The translations under genes were made by a program, and so were the position numbers. A DNA stretch of 64,000 nt from Bradyrhizobium tropiciagri. Its GTDB lineage: Bacteria; Pseudomonadota; Alphaproteobacteria; Rhizobiales; Xanthobacteraceae. Under the pieces are notes generated by a model. The model had not been told where the DNA came from and ran no database searches. It worked only from the letters and a program-made list of their open reading frames with translations. Where the stretch lies: assembly GCF_018130505.1 (NCBI RefSeq), contig NZ_JAFCKH010000007.1, positions 186,001 through 250,000 of the forward strand, given 5' to 3'. Positions 19,877 through 29,941 of this stretch are shown here, one piece after another (position 1 is the stretch's first letter; every line of letters starts with the position of its first letter).

Positions 19877-20671
19877 ATGAGCATGATCGATCCCACCGCG
19901 CGCATTGCCGATGGCGCCGTGATCGGGGCCGGCACCGAGATCGGTCCGTACTGCATCATCGGCCCCAACGCCGTGATCGGCGAGAACTGCAAGCTGCTGG
20001 GGCATGTCACGGTCAGCGGCCACACGACGGTCGGCGCCGGCTGCGTCATCTCGCCATTCGCCGCGCTCGGCGGGCCGCCGCAGGATCTCAGCTACCGCGG
20101 CGAGCCGACCCGGCTCGAGATCGGCGAGGCCTGCACGATCCGCGAAGGCGTCACGATGAACGTCGGCACCGTGAAAGGCGGCGGGCTGACCCGTGTCGGC
20201 AACCGCGGCTTCTTCATGAACAACAGCCATGTCGGGCACGACTGCAGCGTCGGCAACGACGTGATCTTCGCGACCTCGGCGACGCTCGGCGGCCACTGCG
20301 AGATCGGCGACTTCGTCTATATCGGCGGCCTGTCGGCGGTGCATCAGTTCACCCGCGTCGGCCCGCAGGTGATGATCGGCGGCGTCTGTGGCGTGCGCGG
20401 CGACATCATCCCGTTCGCCCTCGCCAACGGCCAGTACGCCGTGCTCGACGGCCTCAACATCATCGGCATGCGGCGGCGCCAGTTCACCAAGCAGCGGCTC
20501 GCCGCGGTGCGCGCGTTCTATCAGAAGCTGTTCCACGGCCCCGGCATCTTCGCCGAGCGGCTGGCCGCGGTGCAGCCGCTCGCCGGCGAGGATCCGGCGA
20601 TCGCGGAGATCCTCGCCTTCATCGGCGGCGCCAAGCACCGCGCGCTCTGTCTTCCCGCCAACACCAACTGA
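19877..20671 (+). CDS. lpxA: UDP-N-acetylglucosamine O-acyltransferase
   Basis: A 264-residue left-handed beta-helix enzyme that starts lipid A synthesis. Hexapeptide repeats begin at residue 4 (IDPTARIADGAVIG), the catalytic His lies in MNNSHVGHDCSVGN, and the C-terminal helical part contains LNIIGMRRRQF. Length and order match LpxA. It is the first of a tight trio with lpxI (8-base gap) and lpxB (overlapping stop/start). Confidence 0.96.
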   Translation: MSMIDPTARIADGAVIGAGTEIGPYCIIGPNAVIGENCKLLGHVTVSGHTTVGAGCVISPFAALGGPPQDLSYRGEPTRLEIGEACTIREGVTMNVGTVKGGGLTRVGNRGFFMNNSHVGHDCSVGNDVIFATSATLGGHCEIGDFVYIGGLSAVHQFTRVGPQVMIGGVCGVRGDIIPFALANGQYAVLDGLNIIGMRRRQFTKQRLAAVRAFYQKLFHGPGIFAERLAAVQPLAGEDPAIAEILAFIGGAKHRALCLPANTN

Positions 20672-20679
20672 GCTCGGGG

Positions 20680-21549
20680 ATGGCCGCCAGCATGACGTCA
20701 GCGGCTTCCTCGGTCTCTTCACCGGTCGGCGTGATCGCCGGCGGCGGCGGCATGCCGTTCGCGGTGGCGGATTCGCTTGTCGCGCGCGGCATCACGCCGG
20801 TGCTGTTCGCGCTGCGCGGCGCCTGCGATCCCGCTCGCGTACAGAAGTTTCGGCATCGCTGGATCTCGGTCGGCCAACTCGGGCGGGCGACCCGGCTGTT
20901 CCGCGACGAGGGCTGCCGCGACCTGATCTTCATCGGCACCCTGGTGCGCCCGGCGCTGTCAGAGATCCGGCTCGACTGGGGCACGCTGCGCCTGCTCGGC
21001 CATGTCATGCGGGCGTTCCGCGGCGGTGACGATCACCTGCTGTCGGGCGTCGGCCGCATCCTCGAGCAGCAGGGCTTCCGCATGGTCGGGATCAAGGACG
21101 TCGCGCCCGACCTGCTGATGCCGGAGGGCGCGATCACGCGCGCCGTTCCCGATGGTGATGCGCTCGCCGACATCGCGCGCGGACGCGGCGTGCTCGACGC
21201 GCTCGGTCCGTTCGACATCGGGCAGGCCGCCGTCGTGATCGACGGCCATGTAGTTGCCGTCGAGGACATCGAGGGCACCGACGGGTTGCTCGCGCGCGTG
21301 GCGCGCCTGCGCGCCGACGGCCGGATTCGCGCCAAGGCCGGCCGCGGCGTGCTGGTGAAGGCGCCGAAGAGCAAACAGGACCTGCGGTTCGATTTGCCGA
21401 CCATCGGCCCGCGGACGGTCGAGGGCGCGGCCGGCGCAGGGATCGCGGGGATCGCCGTGATCGCCGGCAACACGCTCGCGGCCGAGCCGCAGGCCCTGAT
21501 CGAGACCGCCGACGCCAGGGGGCTGTTCGTCATCGGGCTGGCCGGCTGA
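20680..21549 (+). CDS. lpxI: UDP-2,3-diacylglucosamine pyrophosphohydrolase LpxI
   Basis: A 289-residue enzyme of the DUF1009 (LpxI) family, which replaces LpxH in alphaproteobacteria and makes lipid X from UDP-diacylglucosamine. Visible blocks are GVIAGGGGMPFAVADS at the N-terminus, RFDLPTIGPRTVEGA and the C-terminal GIAVIAGNTL. An internal ATG at 20692 is an alternative start. The location between lpxA and lpxB is standard for LpxI. Confidence 0.93.
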   Translation: MAASMTSAASSVSSPVGVIAGGGGMPFAVADSLVARGITPVLFALRGACDPARVQKFRHRWISVGQLGRATRLFRDEGCRDLIFIGTLVRPALSEIRLDWGTLRLLGHVMRAFRGGDDHLLSGVGRILEQQGFRMVGIKDVAPDLLMPEGAITRAVPDGDALADIARGRGVLDALGPFDIGQAAVVIDGHVVAVEDIEGTDGLLARVARLRADGRIRAKAGRGVLVKAPKSKQDLRFDLPTIGPRTVEGAAGAGIAGIAVIAGNTLAAEPQALIETADARGLFVIGLAG

Positions 21550-22727
21550 TGCCCCCGCGCAGTCCCAGCACCGGCCGCAAGATATTCCTGATCGCGACCG
21601 AGGAGTCCGGCGACCGGCTCGGCGCCGCGCTGATGAAGGTGCTGCGTCAGCGGCTCGGCGATACCGTGCAGTTCGCCGGTGTCGGCGGCCGGATGATGAC
21701 GCGCGAAGGCATCACGCCGCTGTTCCCGATCGAAGAGCTCTCGATCATGGGCTTTGCCGCTGTCGTGAAGCAGCTGCCCAAGATCTTGCAGTTGATCCGC
21801 CGTACCGCGGACGCGGTGCTCGATGATGCGCCCGACATGCTCGTCATCATCGACAGCCCCGATTTCACCCATCGCGTCGCCCGCCGGGTCCGCGCGCGCA
21901 ACCCGAACATTCCGATCGTCGATTATGTGTCGCCGTCGGTCTGGGCCTGGCGGCCGGGCAGGGCGCGCGCGATGCGGCGCTATGTCGACCATGTGCTGGC
22001 GCTGCTGCCGTTCGAGCCGGAGGAATATCGCAAGCTGCGCGGCCCGCCATGCAGCTATGTCGGCCATCCGCTGGTCGAGCAGCTCGCGTCGCTGCGGCCG
22101 AACGCCGAGGAGCAGAAGCGGCGCGATGCCGAGCCGCCGGTCCTCCTTGTGTTGCCGGGAAGCCGGCGCAGCGAGATCAGGCATCATCTGGCGCTGTTCG
22201 GTGCCGCGCTCGGCCAGCTCGACCGGAGAACCACGTTCGAGCTCGTGCTTCCGACCACGCCGCATCTCGAGAAGATGGTGCATGACGGCGTCGCGGGATG
22301 GCCGGTGGTGCCGCGGATCGCGGTCGGCGAGATCGAGAAGCGCGCCGCGTTCCGTCTCGCCCGCGCCGCGCTGGCGAAGTCCGGCACCGTGACACTGGAG
22401 CTCGCGCTGGCGGGGATTCCGATGGTGACGGCCTATCGCGTCGGCGCCGCGGAGGCATTCATCCTGCGCCGCGCGATCCAGGTGTCGTCGGTGATCCTTG
22501 CCAATCTCGTGATCGGCGATGAGGTGATCCCGGAGTTCCTGCAGGAGAACTGCACGCCGGACAAGCTGGCGCAGGCGCTCGGCGAAATCCTCGCCGACAC
22601 GCCCGCGCGCCGGCGGCAGGTCGCGGCGTTCGCGACCCTCGATGCAAAGATGTCGACCGGCGACCAGCCGCCGAGTGTCCATGCCGCCGACATCGTGTTG
22701 GCAACGATGGCACGGCGATCCGGCTAG
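21549..22727 (+). CDS. lpxB: lipid A disaccharide synthase
   Basis: A 392-residue GT-B family 19 glycosyltransferase that joins lipid X and UDP-diacylglucosamine. It shows IATEESGDRLGAALM near the N-terminus, DSPDFTHRVARRVR, VDYVSPSVWAWRPGRA and the donor-site block AKSGTVTLELAL. ATG 21549 overlaps the lpxI stop as TGATG. It ends the lpx group; the next 300 bases hold no gene. Confidence 0.96.
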   Translation: MPPRSPSTGRKIFLIATEESGDRLGAALMKVLRQRLGDTVQFAGVGGRMMTREGITPLFPIEELSIMGFAAVVKQLPKILQLIRRTADAVLDDAPDMLVIIDSPDFTHRVARRVRARNPNIPIVDYVSPSVWAWRPGRARAMRRYVDHVLALLPFEPEEYRKLRGPPCSYVGHPLVEQLASLRPNAEEQKRRDAEPPVLLVLPGSRRSEIRHHLALFGAALGQLDRRTTFELVLPTTPHLEKMVHDGVAGWPVVPRIAVGEIEKRAAFRLARAALAKSGTVTLELALAGIPMVTAYRVGAAEAFILRRAIQVSSVILANLVIGDEVIPEFLQENCTPDKLAQALGEILADTPARRRQVAAFATLDAKMSTGDQPPSVHAADIVLATMARRSG

Positions 22728-22994
22728 ACTGGTTTGATCGCCTTTGCTCTTTTGTCCGCCGACGGCGGAGGGAATCCTCCGTCGCGGAGGCGCGTTGCCA
22801 AAATGCGGAAAACAACCCCATGCAAAGTAGCCGGCGGCGGCCGACGGTCGCCACGGCAACTTGACACGTCGGGCAACTCAGTCATATTATTCCAATATTC
22901 CGAAATTTTGTACTGCCCGCACCGGAACAGCTCGATGCGGCGAGCGGCAACCGGCCGCAGCGGTTCCGCTTGCATCAGATAATTAGGCTGTACT

Positions 22995-23016
22995 AATATT
23001 AGCTAATTCTAATATT
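22995..23016 (+). promoter_or_regulatory. inverted-repeat operator before the SRPBCC/ArsR pair
   Basis: AATATTAG, a 6-base spacer CTAATT and CTAATATT form a 22-bp near-symmetric site in otherwise GC-rich DNA, 11 bases before the SRPBCC start. Sites like this are typical for dimeric ArsR regulators, and such a regulator gene follows. Autoregulation is inferred. The rest of 22728-22994 holds GC-rich hairpins and AT-rich promoter-like DNA but no gene. Confidence 0.5.
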
Positions 23017-23027
23017 TGGAGTCGCCC

Positions 23028-23687
23028 ATGAAGATCGATCCAATCGCCTATGTCGGTGCCGTCGTTCGCGAGGTTGCCTTCGGGGAGCGCGACGGCAAGC
23101 CGACGCGGGCTGTCATCGCGACCCGCGGCTATGACACCGACATCGACGATCTCTGGGATGCGCTGACCAACCCCGAGCGCATTCCGCGCTGGTTCCTGCC
23201 TATTTCCGGCGATCTGAGGCTCGGCGGCCGCTACAAGTTCGAGGGTCAGGCGGGCGGCGAGATCAGGAGATGCGAGCCGCCGCGCCGGCTCGCCGTCACC
23301 TGGGAGGCGATGGGCAGCGTCAGCTGGGTCACCGTGACGTTGGCCGAGGACGGCGCCGAGCGCACCCGTCTCGAACTGGAGCATGTTGCTGTCGTCGAGG
23401 GCGAGTTCTGGGATCGCTACGGGCCCGGCGCTGTCGGCGTCGGTTGGGATCTCGCTTTGCTCGGGCTCGCGCTCTACCTTGCCACGCCGCCGGGCGAGGC
23501 ATTCGACCGCGCCGCCGCGTCGGCATGGCCGGCCTCCGACGACGGCAAGGATTTCATCCGCCGCAGTAGCTCGGACTGGTCCCGGGCCTCGATCGCTGCC
23601 GGCACGGACGAGGTCGCAGCGCGCAGGGCAGCGGCCAACACCACGGCGTTCTATTGCGGCGAGCCGGAGCCGGGGAGCGGAGGCTAG
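23028..23687 (+). CDS. SRPBCC (AHSA1-like) domain protein
   Basis: A 219-residue START/SRPBCC-fold protein of the AHSA1 type. The family pattern begins VIATRGYDTDIDDLWDALTNPERIPRWF and continues with LGGRYKFEGQAGGEI, RLAVTWEAMG and TRLELEHVA. The fold makes a hydrophobic pocket for a small ligand; the ligand is unknown. ATG 23028 has TTTGGAG before it. The following ArsR-type gene begins 6 bases later, a pairing often seen for AHSA1-like proteins, although the regulator usually comes first. Confidence 0.78.
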   Translation: MKIDPIAYVGAVVREVAFGERDGKPTRAVIATRGYDTDIDDLWDALTNPERIPRWFLPISGDLRLGGRYKFEGQAGGEIRRCEPPRRLAVTWEAMGSVSWVTVTLAEDGAERTRLELEHVAVVEGEFWDRYGPGAVGVGWDLALLGLALYLATPPGEAFDRAAASAWPASDDGKDFIRRSSSDWSRASIAAGTDEVAARRAAANTTAFYCGEPEPGSGG

Positions 23688-23693
23688 CGAACA

Positions 23694-24029
23694 TTGCACG
23701 CGTTCGACATTCTCGGCGATCCCGTCCGCCGGCGCATCCTCGAGCTACTCGCGACCGGCGAGCATAGTTCGGGCGACATCGTCGTCGTCGTGCAGCGTGA
23801 ATTCGGCATCACCCAGTCGGCGGTGTCGCAGCAACTGAGGGTGCTGCGCGACGCCGGTTTCGCATCGGTCCGCGCCGACGGCACCCGCCGCATCTATGCG
23901 GTCGAGCCGCGGCGGCTGCGCGAGGTCGACGACTGGCTCGACCGCTTCAGGGCATTCTGGCTGCCGAAGCTGGACGCGCTCGCGACCGAGGTTGCGCGCG
24001 GCAAACGAAAACGGCGCCATCAGGACTGA
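23694..24029 (+). CDS. ArsR-family transcriptional regulator (TTG start)
   Basis: A 111-residue winged-helix regulator. DILGDPVRRRILELLATGE is followed by the recognition-helix region ITQSAVSQQLRVLRDAG and the wing VRADGTRRIYAV. No cysteine metal-site motif is visible, so it is probably not a metal sensor. TTG 23694 is the only start that keeps helix 1, with GGAGCGGAGG about 11 bases upstream. It likely controls itself and the SRPBCC gene through the inverted repeat at 22995. Its last codons form one arm of the terminator hairpin shared with gltA. Confidence 0.8.
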   Translation: MHAFDILGDPVRRRILELLATGEHSSGDIVVVVQREFGITQSAVSQQLRVLRDAGFASVRADGTRRIYAVEPRRLREVDDWLDRFRAFWLPKLDALATEVARGKRKRRHQD

Positions 24030-24039
24030 TGGCGCCGTT
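24010..24039. terminator. bidirectional terminator between arsR-type gene and gltA
   Basis: A perfect 14-bp inverted repeat AACGGCGCCATCAG / CTGATGGCGCCGTT separated by two bases (effective loop GGAC). Read on the minus strand it is followed by TTTTCGTTT, a good terminator for gltA. On the plus strand the T run is short. The stop codon of the ArsR gene (24027-24029) lies inside the stem. Confidence 0.85.
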
Positions 24040-24062
24040 CCGGATCGGGTATCGAGTACGAC

Positions 24063-25364
24063 TTACTTGCGCTTGTCGATCGCGACGTAGTCGCGGCGCG
24101 CGACGCCGGTGTAGAGCTGGCGCGGACGGCCGATCTTCTGCTGCGGATCCTCGATCATCTCGCTCCACTGGCTGATCCAGCCGACGGTGCGGGCGACCGC
24201 GAACAGCACGGTGAACATCGACACCGGCAGGCCCATCGCCTTCAGCGTGATGCCCGAGTAGAAGTCGACGTTCGGGTAGAGCTTGCGGTCGATGAAGTAG
24301 GGGTCGTTGAGCGCGATCTTCTCGAGCTCGAGCGCGACCTTGAGCATCGGATCGTCGCCGTGCCCGGTCTCCTTGAGCACCGCGTGACACATCTTCTGCA
24401 TGATCTTGGCGCGCGGGTCGTAGTTCTTGTAGACGCGGTGGCCGAAGCCCATCAGGCGGACTTCGCTGTTCTTGTCCTTCACCTTGGCGATGAAGTCCGG
24501 AATGTTCTCCACCTTGCCGATGCCGTAGAGCATGTTGAGCGCGGCTTCGTTGGCGCCGCCATGCGCCGGGCCCCACAGGCAGGCGATGCCGGCCGCGATG
24601 CAGGCGAACGGATTGGCGCCCGACGAGCCGGCGATGCGCACGGTCGAGGTCGAGGCGTTCTGCTCATGGTCGGCGTGCAGGATCAGGATCTTGTCCAGCG
24701 CGTCGGCGAGCACCGGATTGATCTTGTAGTCCTCGCAGGGCACCGCGAAGCACATGTTGAGGAAGTTCTCGGCAAACGAGAGCGAGTTCTTCGGATACAC
24801 GAAGGGCTGGCCGACCGTGTACTTGTAGGCCATCGCCGCCAGCGTCGGGATCTTCGCGATCATCCGGATCGAGGCGATCATCCGCTGCTTCGGATCGTTG
24901 ATGTCGGTGGAGTCGTGATAGAACGCGGCGAGCGCGCCGACTGCTGCGACCATGATCGCCATCGGGTGGGCGTCGCGGCGGAAGCCCTGGAAGAAGCGGG
25001 CCATCTGCTCGTGCACCATGGTGTGGTGCATGACGGTGTAATCGAATTCCTTCTTCTGCGCCGGGGTCGGAAGCTCCCCGTAGAGCAGCAGATAGCAGGT
25101 CTCGAGGAAGTCGCCTTGCTCGGCGAGCTGCTCGATCGGATAGCCACGGTATTCGAGGACACCGGCGTCGCCGTCGATGTAGGTGATCTTGGACTGGCAG
25201 CTGCCGGTCGAAGTGAAGCCCGGATCGTAGGTGAACACGCCGGCCTGGCCGTAGAGCTTGGCGATGTCGATGACATCAGGCCCAACCGTGCCGCTCAGGA
25301 TCGGGAAATCGTAATTCTTGTTGCCGATGGTGAGTGTGGCTGTCTTGCTGGATTTTGCGTCCAT
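24063..25364 (-). CDS. gltA: citrate synthase (type II)
   Basis: A 433-residue citrate synthase that condenses oxaloacetate and acetyl-CoA. The N-terminal beta-rich domain typical of NADH-sensitive hexameric enzymes is present. Active-site blocks include [24 protein letters not shown] (catalytic His) and the C-terminal [20 protein letters not shown] lies before the ATG. It is transcribed toward the ArsR gene and ends at the shared hairpin. The order lpxB-gltA-gltX is conserved in related genera. Confidence 0.97.
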   Translation of the reverse strand: MDAKSSKTATLTIGNKNYDFPILSGTVGPDVIDIAKLYGQAGVFTYDPGFTSTGSCQSKITYIDGDAGVLEYRGYPIEQLAEQGDFLETCYLLLYGELPTPAQKKEFDYTVMHHTMVHEQMARFFQGFRRDAHPMAIMVAAVGALAAFYHDSTDINDPKQRMIASIRMIAKIPTLAAMAYKYTVGQPFVYPKNSLSFAENFLNMCFAVPCEDYKINPVLADALDKILILHADHEQNASTSTVRIAGSSGANPFACIAAGIACLWGPAHGGANEAALNMLYGIGKVENIPDFIAKVKDKNSEVRLMGFGHRVYKNYDPRAKIMQKMCHAVLKETGHGDDPMLKVALELEKIALNDPYFIDRKLYPNVDFYSGITLKAMGLPVSMFTVLFAVARTVGWISQWSEMIEDPQQKIGRPRQLYTGVARRDYVAIDKRK

Positions 25365-25524
25365 CGTGATATCCCCGATGAATTCGTTGCGAAAACCGAC
25401 CTTGCCCAGTCGCTAATTTGCGGCCCGTGGCGGGGCGGAACGGCTTGTGGAGAAAGCGTCCGGGATTGGGTAGCTCATTGCCATGTGCGCTGCAAGATGG
25501 ACCCTGGGTGGGGTCCATGCAGGA

Positions 25525-26949
25525 TCATGCCGCCTGATCGGCGAGGCGGGCGAGGCACTCCTGGCGTCCCAGCACCGCCAGGACGTCGAATATACCAGGC
25601 GAGGTCGTGCGGCCGGTCAACGCCACCCGCAGCGGCTGCGCGACTGCGCCGAGTTTCAGATTGTTCTGCTCGGCGAAATTCCGCATGGCGGCCTCGGTGG
25701 TTTCCGCGGTCCAGTCGTTGACGGCCTCGAGCGCGGTGCGCAGGCGGCCGATCAATGCCCGCGTTTCCGGCGTCAGCAGCGCCGCCGCCTTCGGATCGAG
25801 CTCGAGCGGACGGTCGGCGAAGATGAAATAGGCGCCCGAGATCAGCTCGATCAGCGTCTTGGCGCGCTCCTTCAGACTCGGCATCGCCCGCAGCAATTGC
25901 GCGCGCGTGGTGTCGTTGAGCTTGGCCTTCAGCGCCGCACCCTCGGGAATATAGTCCAGCACGCTCTCGAACTGGGTCACGAGGGATTGATCGTCGCTCT
26001 GGCGGATATAGTGACCGTTGAGGTTCTCCAGCTTGGCGAAATCGAACCGCGCCGCCGAGCGACCGATGCCGGAGAGGTCGAACGCCTCGATCATTTCCTG
26101 CGTCGAGAAGATCTCCTGATCGCCGTGGCTCCAGCCGAGCCGGACCAGATAGTTGCGCAGCGCGGCCGGCAGGTAGCCCAGCGCGCGGTAGGCATCGACG
26201 CCGAGCGCGCCGTGGCGCTTCGACAGTTTCGAGCCGTCCGGACCGTGGATCAGCGGGATGTGGGACATGCTCGGCAGCTCCCACTCCAGCGCGTCGTAGA
26301 TCTGCTTCTGGCGCGCGGCGTTGATCAGGTGATCGTCGCCGCGGATGATGTGGGTGACGCCCATGTCGTGGTCATCGACCACCACCGCGAGCATGTAGGT
26401 CGGGGTGCCGTCGCCGCGCAGCAGGACGAGATCGTCGAGGTTCTCGTTCTGCCAGACCACGCGGCCCTGCACCTGGTCCTCGATCACGGTCTCGCCGGTC
26501 TGCGGCGCCTTCAGGCGGATGGTCGGCTTGATACCGGAGGGCGCCGTCGCCGGATCGCGGTCGCGCCACATGCCGTCATAGAGGCGGGTGCGGCCCTCGG
26601 CGCGCGCCTTCTCGCGCATCGCGGTGAGCTCCTCCGGCGAGGCGTAGCAGTAGTAGGCGCGCCCGGCGGCGAGCAGGCTCTCGGCGACCTCGCGATGGCG
26701 GGCGGCGCGGCTGAACTGGTAGATGACGTCGTCATCCCAATCGAGCTCGAGCCACTTCAGGCCGTCCAGGATGGCGGTGATCGCCTCCGTGGTCGAACGC
26801 TCGCGATCGGTGTCCTCGATCCGGAGCAGCATCTTGCCGCCATGCTTCCTGGCGAACAGCCAGTTGAACAATGCGGTGCGGCCACCTCCGATGTGGAGGA
26901 AGCCGGTCGGCGACGGAGCGAAGCGCGTAACGATCGGAGACGAGGTCAT
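25525..26949 (-). CDS. gltX: glutamyl-tRNA synthetase
   Basis: A 474-residue class I synthetase. The HIGH-type motif appears as [13 protein letters not shown], the KMSKS-type loop as [10 protein letters not shown], and the C-terminal anticodon-binding domain is all-alpha. A glnS gene lies 740 bases away on the other strand, so this enzyme need not supply mischarged Glu-tRNA(Gln). Whether it is discriminating cannot be told by eye. Start ATG 26949 is consistent with the family N-terminus [13 protein letters not shown]. Confidence 0.96.
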   Translation of the reverse strand: MTSSPIVTRFAPSPTGFLHIGGGRTALFNWLFARKHGGKMLLRIEDTDRERSTTEAITAILDGLKWLELDWDDDVIYQFSRAARHREVAESLLAAGRAYYCYASPEELTAMREKARAEGRTRLYDGMWRDRDPATAPSGIKPTIRLKAPQTGETVIEDQVQGRVVWQNENLDDLVLLRGDGTPTYMLAVVVDDHDMGVTHIIRGDDHLINAARQKQIYDALEWELPSMSHIPLIHGPDGSKLSKRHGALGVDAYRALGYLPAALRNYLVRLGWSHGDQEIFSTQEMIEAFDLSGIGRSAARFDFAKLENLNGHYIRQSDDQSLVTQFESVLDYIPEGAALKAKLNDTTRAQLLRAMPSLKERAKTLIELISGAYFIFADRPLELDPKAAALLTPETRALIGRLRTALEAVNDWTAETTEAAMRNFAEQNNLKLGAVAQPLRVALTGRTTSPGIFDVLAVLGRQECLARLADQAA

Positions 26950-27015
26950 TCGACGATGGGTAACCCAATTTAAGAGCCGGGCGACCGTGTATCATAGCCG
27001 GGGGAGACTTAGCCA

Positions 27016-27603
27016 ATGCTAATCCAGGTCGTTCATAGCCATCCGCTCGAGGACAGCTTCAACCATGCGCTCTTCCGGACCATCGTCGAGACACTGCGGC
27101 GCCGGCACGAGGTGATCGCGACCGATCTCGATCGCGAGCAGTTCTCGCCGGTCATGACGGCGGCCGAACGGCGGAGCTATTACCAGGGCCCGTATGCGGA
27201 GCAGGTGGTAGCGCGGCTGATCGGCGATCTCAGGCGGGCCGACGGCATCATCTTCTGCTTTCCGCATTGGTGGTTTTCGATGCCCGCCATGCTCAAGGGC
27301 TATTTCGACCGGGTCTGGGCGCCGGGAACCGCGTTCGCCCACGATCTGGCCGGGGCGCGGATCAAGCCGCTGCTGACCAACATCCGCATGTTCGGCGTGG
27401 TGACGACCTACGGCTCGCCCTGGTGGCTGACCCGGATCGTGATGCAGGACCCCGGCCGCAAGGTGCTGTTCCGAGCCCTCAAGCCGATGTGTGGCGGAGC
27501 CGTCCAATCGTTCTATATGGCTCATTACGACATGGACCGCTCCACGCCGGCCTCCCGGGCGGCGTTCATCGAGCGGGTACGGGCCAGGGTCGCCGGGCTA
27601 TGA
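27016..27603 (+). CDS. flavodoxin-fold NAD(P)H oxidoreductase
   Basis: A 195-residue protein of the Flavodoxin_2 family (NQO/MdaB/KefF relatives), which reduce quinones or protect cells from electrophiles using FMN or FAD. The N-terminal strand MLIQVVHSHPLEDSFNHAL is the flavin-phosphate site, and the loop FCFPHWWFSMPAMLKGYFDRVW contains the family PxWWxxxPA-like signature. TTYGSPWW is the third flavin-contact loop. It is transcribed away from gltX and lies 88 bases before glnS. Substrate unknown. Confidence 0.85.
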   Translation: MLIQVVHSHPLEDSFNHALFRTIVETLRRRHEVIATDLDREQFSPVMTAAERRSYYQGPYAEQVVARLIGDLRRADGIIFCFPHWWFSMPAMLKGYFDRVWAPGTAFAHDLAGARIKPLLTNIRMFGVVTTYGSPWWLTRIVMQDPGRKVLFRALKPMCGGAVQSFYMAHYDMDRSTPASRAAFIERVRARVAGL

Positions 27604-27691
27604 TCGGGCAGGCAAGGGGCTTGGGTAGACGGGGCTTGGCCGGACCGCGCGAATTTGGCAGAAGGCAACTAAATCCAATGGGAACCCTTTG

Positions 27692-29374
27692 ATGACGACT
27701 GACACGGCGACGGCAGAGGCAGGGCGCGACTTCATCCGCGACATCGTCCAGGCCGATCTCTCCTCCCACAAGCACGGCCGGATCGTGACGCGCTTCCCGC
27801 CGGAGCCGAACGGCTACCTGCATATCGGACACGCCAAGTCGATTGCCCTGAACTTCGGCATCGCCCAGGAGTTCGGCGGCCAGTGCAATCTGCGCTTCGA
27901 CGACACCAATCCGACCAGGGAGGAGCAGGAGTACATCGACTCCATCCAGGCCGATGTGCACTGGCTCGGCTACGACTGGGGCAAGAACCTGTTCTACGCC
28001 TCCGACTATTTCGAGCGCCTCTACGATTGGGCCGAGGGCCTGATCAAGGCCGGCTACGCCTATGTCGACGATCAGTCGCAGGAGCAGATCCGCACTTCCC
28101 GCGGCACGCTGACCGAGCCTGGCAAGAACTCGCCGTTCCGCGACCGTTCGGTGGACGAGAACCTCGACCTGTTCTGCCGCATGAAGGCCGGCGAGTTTCC
28201 GAACGGCACCCGCGTGCTGCGCGCGAAGATCGACATGGCGTCCGGCAACATCAACCTGCGCGATCCCGTGCTGTACCGCATCCTGCACGCCCATCATCCG
28301 CGCACCGGCGACAAATGGTCGATCTACCCGAGCTACGACTATGCCCACGGCCAGTCGGACGCGATCGAGGGCATCACCCATTCGATCTGCACGCTGGAGT
28401 TCGAGGATCATCGCCCGCTCTATGAGTGGCTGCTCGACAAGCTGCCGGTGCCCTCGAAGCCACGCCAGTATGAAATGGCGCGGCTGAACCTGACCTACAC
28501 GCTGCTGTCCAAGCGCGTGCTGACCCAGCTCGTGCGCGACGGCCATGTTTCGGGCTGGGATGATCCGCGGATGCCGACCATCGCCGGGCTGAAGCGGCGC
28601 GGCGTGCCGCCGGCCGCGGTGCGCGAATTCATCAAGCGTATCGGCGTCGCCAAGGCGAACAGCGTGGTCGATGTCGGCATGCTCGAATTCTGCATCCGCG
28701 AGGAGCTGAACCGCACCGCGCTGCGCCGCATGGCGGTGCTGCGGCCGCTCAAGGTCGTGATCGAGAATTATCCGGAAGGGCAGGTCGAGGAGCTCGAGGC
28801 GATCAATCATCCCGACAATCCGGAGGCCGGCAGCCGCAAGATCGCGTTCGGCCGCGAGCTCTATATCGAGCAAGACGATTTCATGGAGAACCCGCCGAAG
28901 AAGTTCTTCCGCCTGTCGCCGGGCAACGAGGTGCGGCTGCGCTATGCCTACTTCATCAAGTGCACGAGCGTGGTGAAGAACGATGCCGGGGAGATCGTCG
29001 AGCTGCGCTGCACGTATGATCCGGCGACCAAGGGCGGCAACGCGCCCGACGGCCGCAAGGTCAAGGCGACGATGCACTGGCTTTCGGCGGCGCAGTCGAA
29101 GCCGGCGGAGATCCGCGTCTACAGCCAGCTCTTCGCCAACCCGAGCCCCGACGCCGGCAACTTCGCTGCCGACCTCAATCCGCAGTCGCTGGAAGTGCTG
29201 ACCGATGCGCGGGTCGAGCCTGCGATCGCCGAGGGCAATTCGCCGGATGCGATGCAGTTCGAGCGGCAGGGCTATTTCGTGCGCGACAAGGATTCGACGC
29301 CGGACAAGCTCGTGTTCAACCGCACCATCGGCCTGCGCGACACCTTCGCGAAGGAAGTGGGCGGCAAGGGCTAA
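27692..29374 (+). CDS. glnS: glutaminyl-tRNA synthetase
   Basis: A 560-residue class I synthetase for Gln. It has the GlnRS-type [15 protein letters not shown], the block [15 protein letters not shown], the KMSKS-like loop LLSKRVL and the two-barrel anticodon domain (from about residue 340). Many alphaproteobacteria lack GlnRS and use the GatCAB route, so its presence is worth noting; GlnRS in bacteria is thought to be of eukaryotic origin by transfer. ATG 27692 is preferred over TTG 27689. Confidence 0.95.
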   Translation: MTTDTATAEAGRDFIRDIVQADLSSHKHGRIVTRFPPEPNGYLHIGHAKSIALNFGIAQEFGGQCNLRFDDTNPTREEQEYIDSIQADVHWLGYDWGKNLFYASDYFERLYDWAEGLIKAGYAYVDDQSQEQIRTSRGTLTEPGKNSPFRDRSVDENLDLFCRMKAGEFPNGTRVLRAKIDMASGNINLRDPVLYRILHAHHPRTGDKWSIYPSYDYAHGQSDAIEGITHSICTLEFEDHRPLYEWLLDKLPVPSKPRQYEMARLNLTYTLLSKRVLTQLVRDGHVSGWDDPRMPTIAGLKRRGVPPAAVREFIKRIGVAKANSVVDVGMLEFCIREELNRTALRRMAVLRPLKVVIENYPEGQVEELEAINHPDNPEAGSRKIAFGRELYIEQDDFMENPPKKFFRLSPGNEVRLRYAYFIKCTSVVKNDAGEIVELRCTYDPATKGGNAPDGRKVKATMHWLSAAQSKPAEIRVYSQLFANPSPDAGNFAADLNPQSLEVLTDARVEPAIAEGNSPDAMQFERQGYFVRDKDSTPDKLVFNRTIGLRDTFAKEVGGKG

Positions 29375-29408
29375 GGCGTCCAGTTCGGACAATCAACGGA
29401 GGCGATGC

Positions 29409-29795
29409 ATGCCAAGCGAAACCGACGACATCGCCTCCGGCATCATCGCCAAATGGTCGGCCGGCTTCAGCAGGCTCGACGCCGACGTGCTGTCAGCGCT
29501 CTATTCCAGCAGAGCGTTCTTCTTCGGCTCGAACCCGACGCTCTATCGCGGTCGCGACGGCGTCAAAGCCTATTTCAATGGACTGCCGCGCTGGCGCACG
29601 CAGCGCGTCCAGTTCAGCGATGTCGCGACCGAGCGGGTCAATCCTGATCTCGTCAACATGGCCGGCATCGCATCCTTCTTCCTCGACGGCGACGCGCCGT
29701 CGCTCGCCGTCAAGATCACATGGGTGATCGCGCGCGAGGACGGCGACTGGAAGATCGCCTGCCACCACGTCTCCTCGAAAGAGCCGCTGATCTAA
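29409..29795 (+). CDS. NTF2-like / SnoaL-fold protein
   Basis: A 128-residue protein of the NTF2-like superfamily (SgcJ/DUF4440 type): IASGIIAKWSAGFSRLDADVLSALYSS at the start, then YRGRDGVKAYF, and a last strand pair ITWVIAREDGDWKIACHHVS. Such domains bind small molecules or act as isomerases or dehydratases; no specific activity can be assigned. ACGGAGG precedes the ATG by 6 bases. It follows glnS by 34 bases and may share its transcript. Confidence 0.8.
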   Translation: MPSETDDIASGIIAKWSAGFSRLDADVLSALYSSRAFFFGSNPTLYRGRDGVKAYFNGLPRWRTQRVQFSDVATERVNPDLVNMAGIASFFLDGDAPSLAVKITWVIAREDGDWKIACHHVSSKEPLI

Positions 29796-29941
29796 CGCCG
29801 CATACCCTGGTAGCGATGTTGCGGTGCTCGCGTCTGCGAGCGCACCTCATTCACACCCTTGGGTAGAGTGTTGCGGTTCTGTTCTCTGTTGGCTTGCAGC
29901 GGCATCCGCTAGCCTCCGGCCCGGCAGGGATCGCAAGCGGA

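Noticed and set aside
21033-22859. 608-codon antisense frame across lpxI and lpxB
   Set aside because: It is the shadow of two clear lpx genes on the other strand.
29883-29893. possible SOS box GTTCTGTTC before comEC
   Set aside because: The spacing between GTTC units is not 7 bases, so it does not fit the LexA motif.
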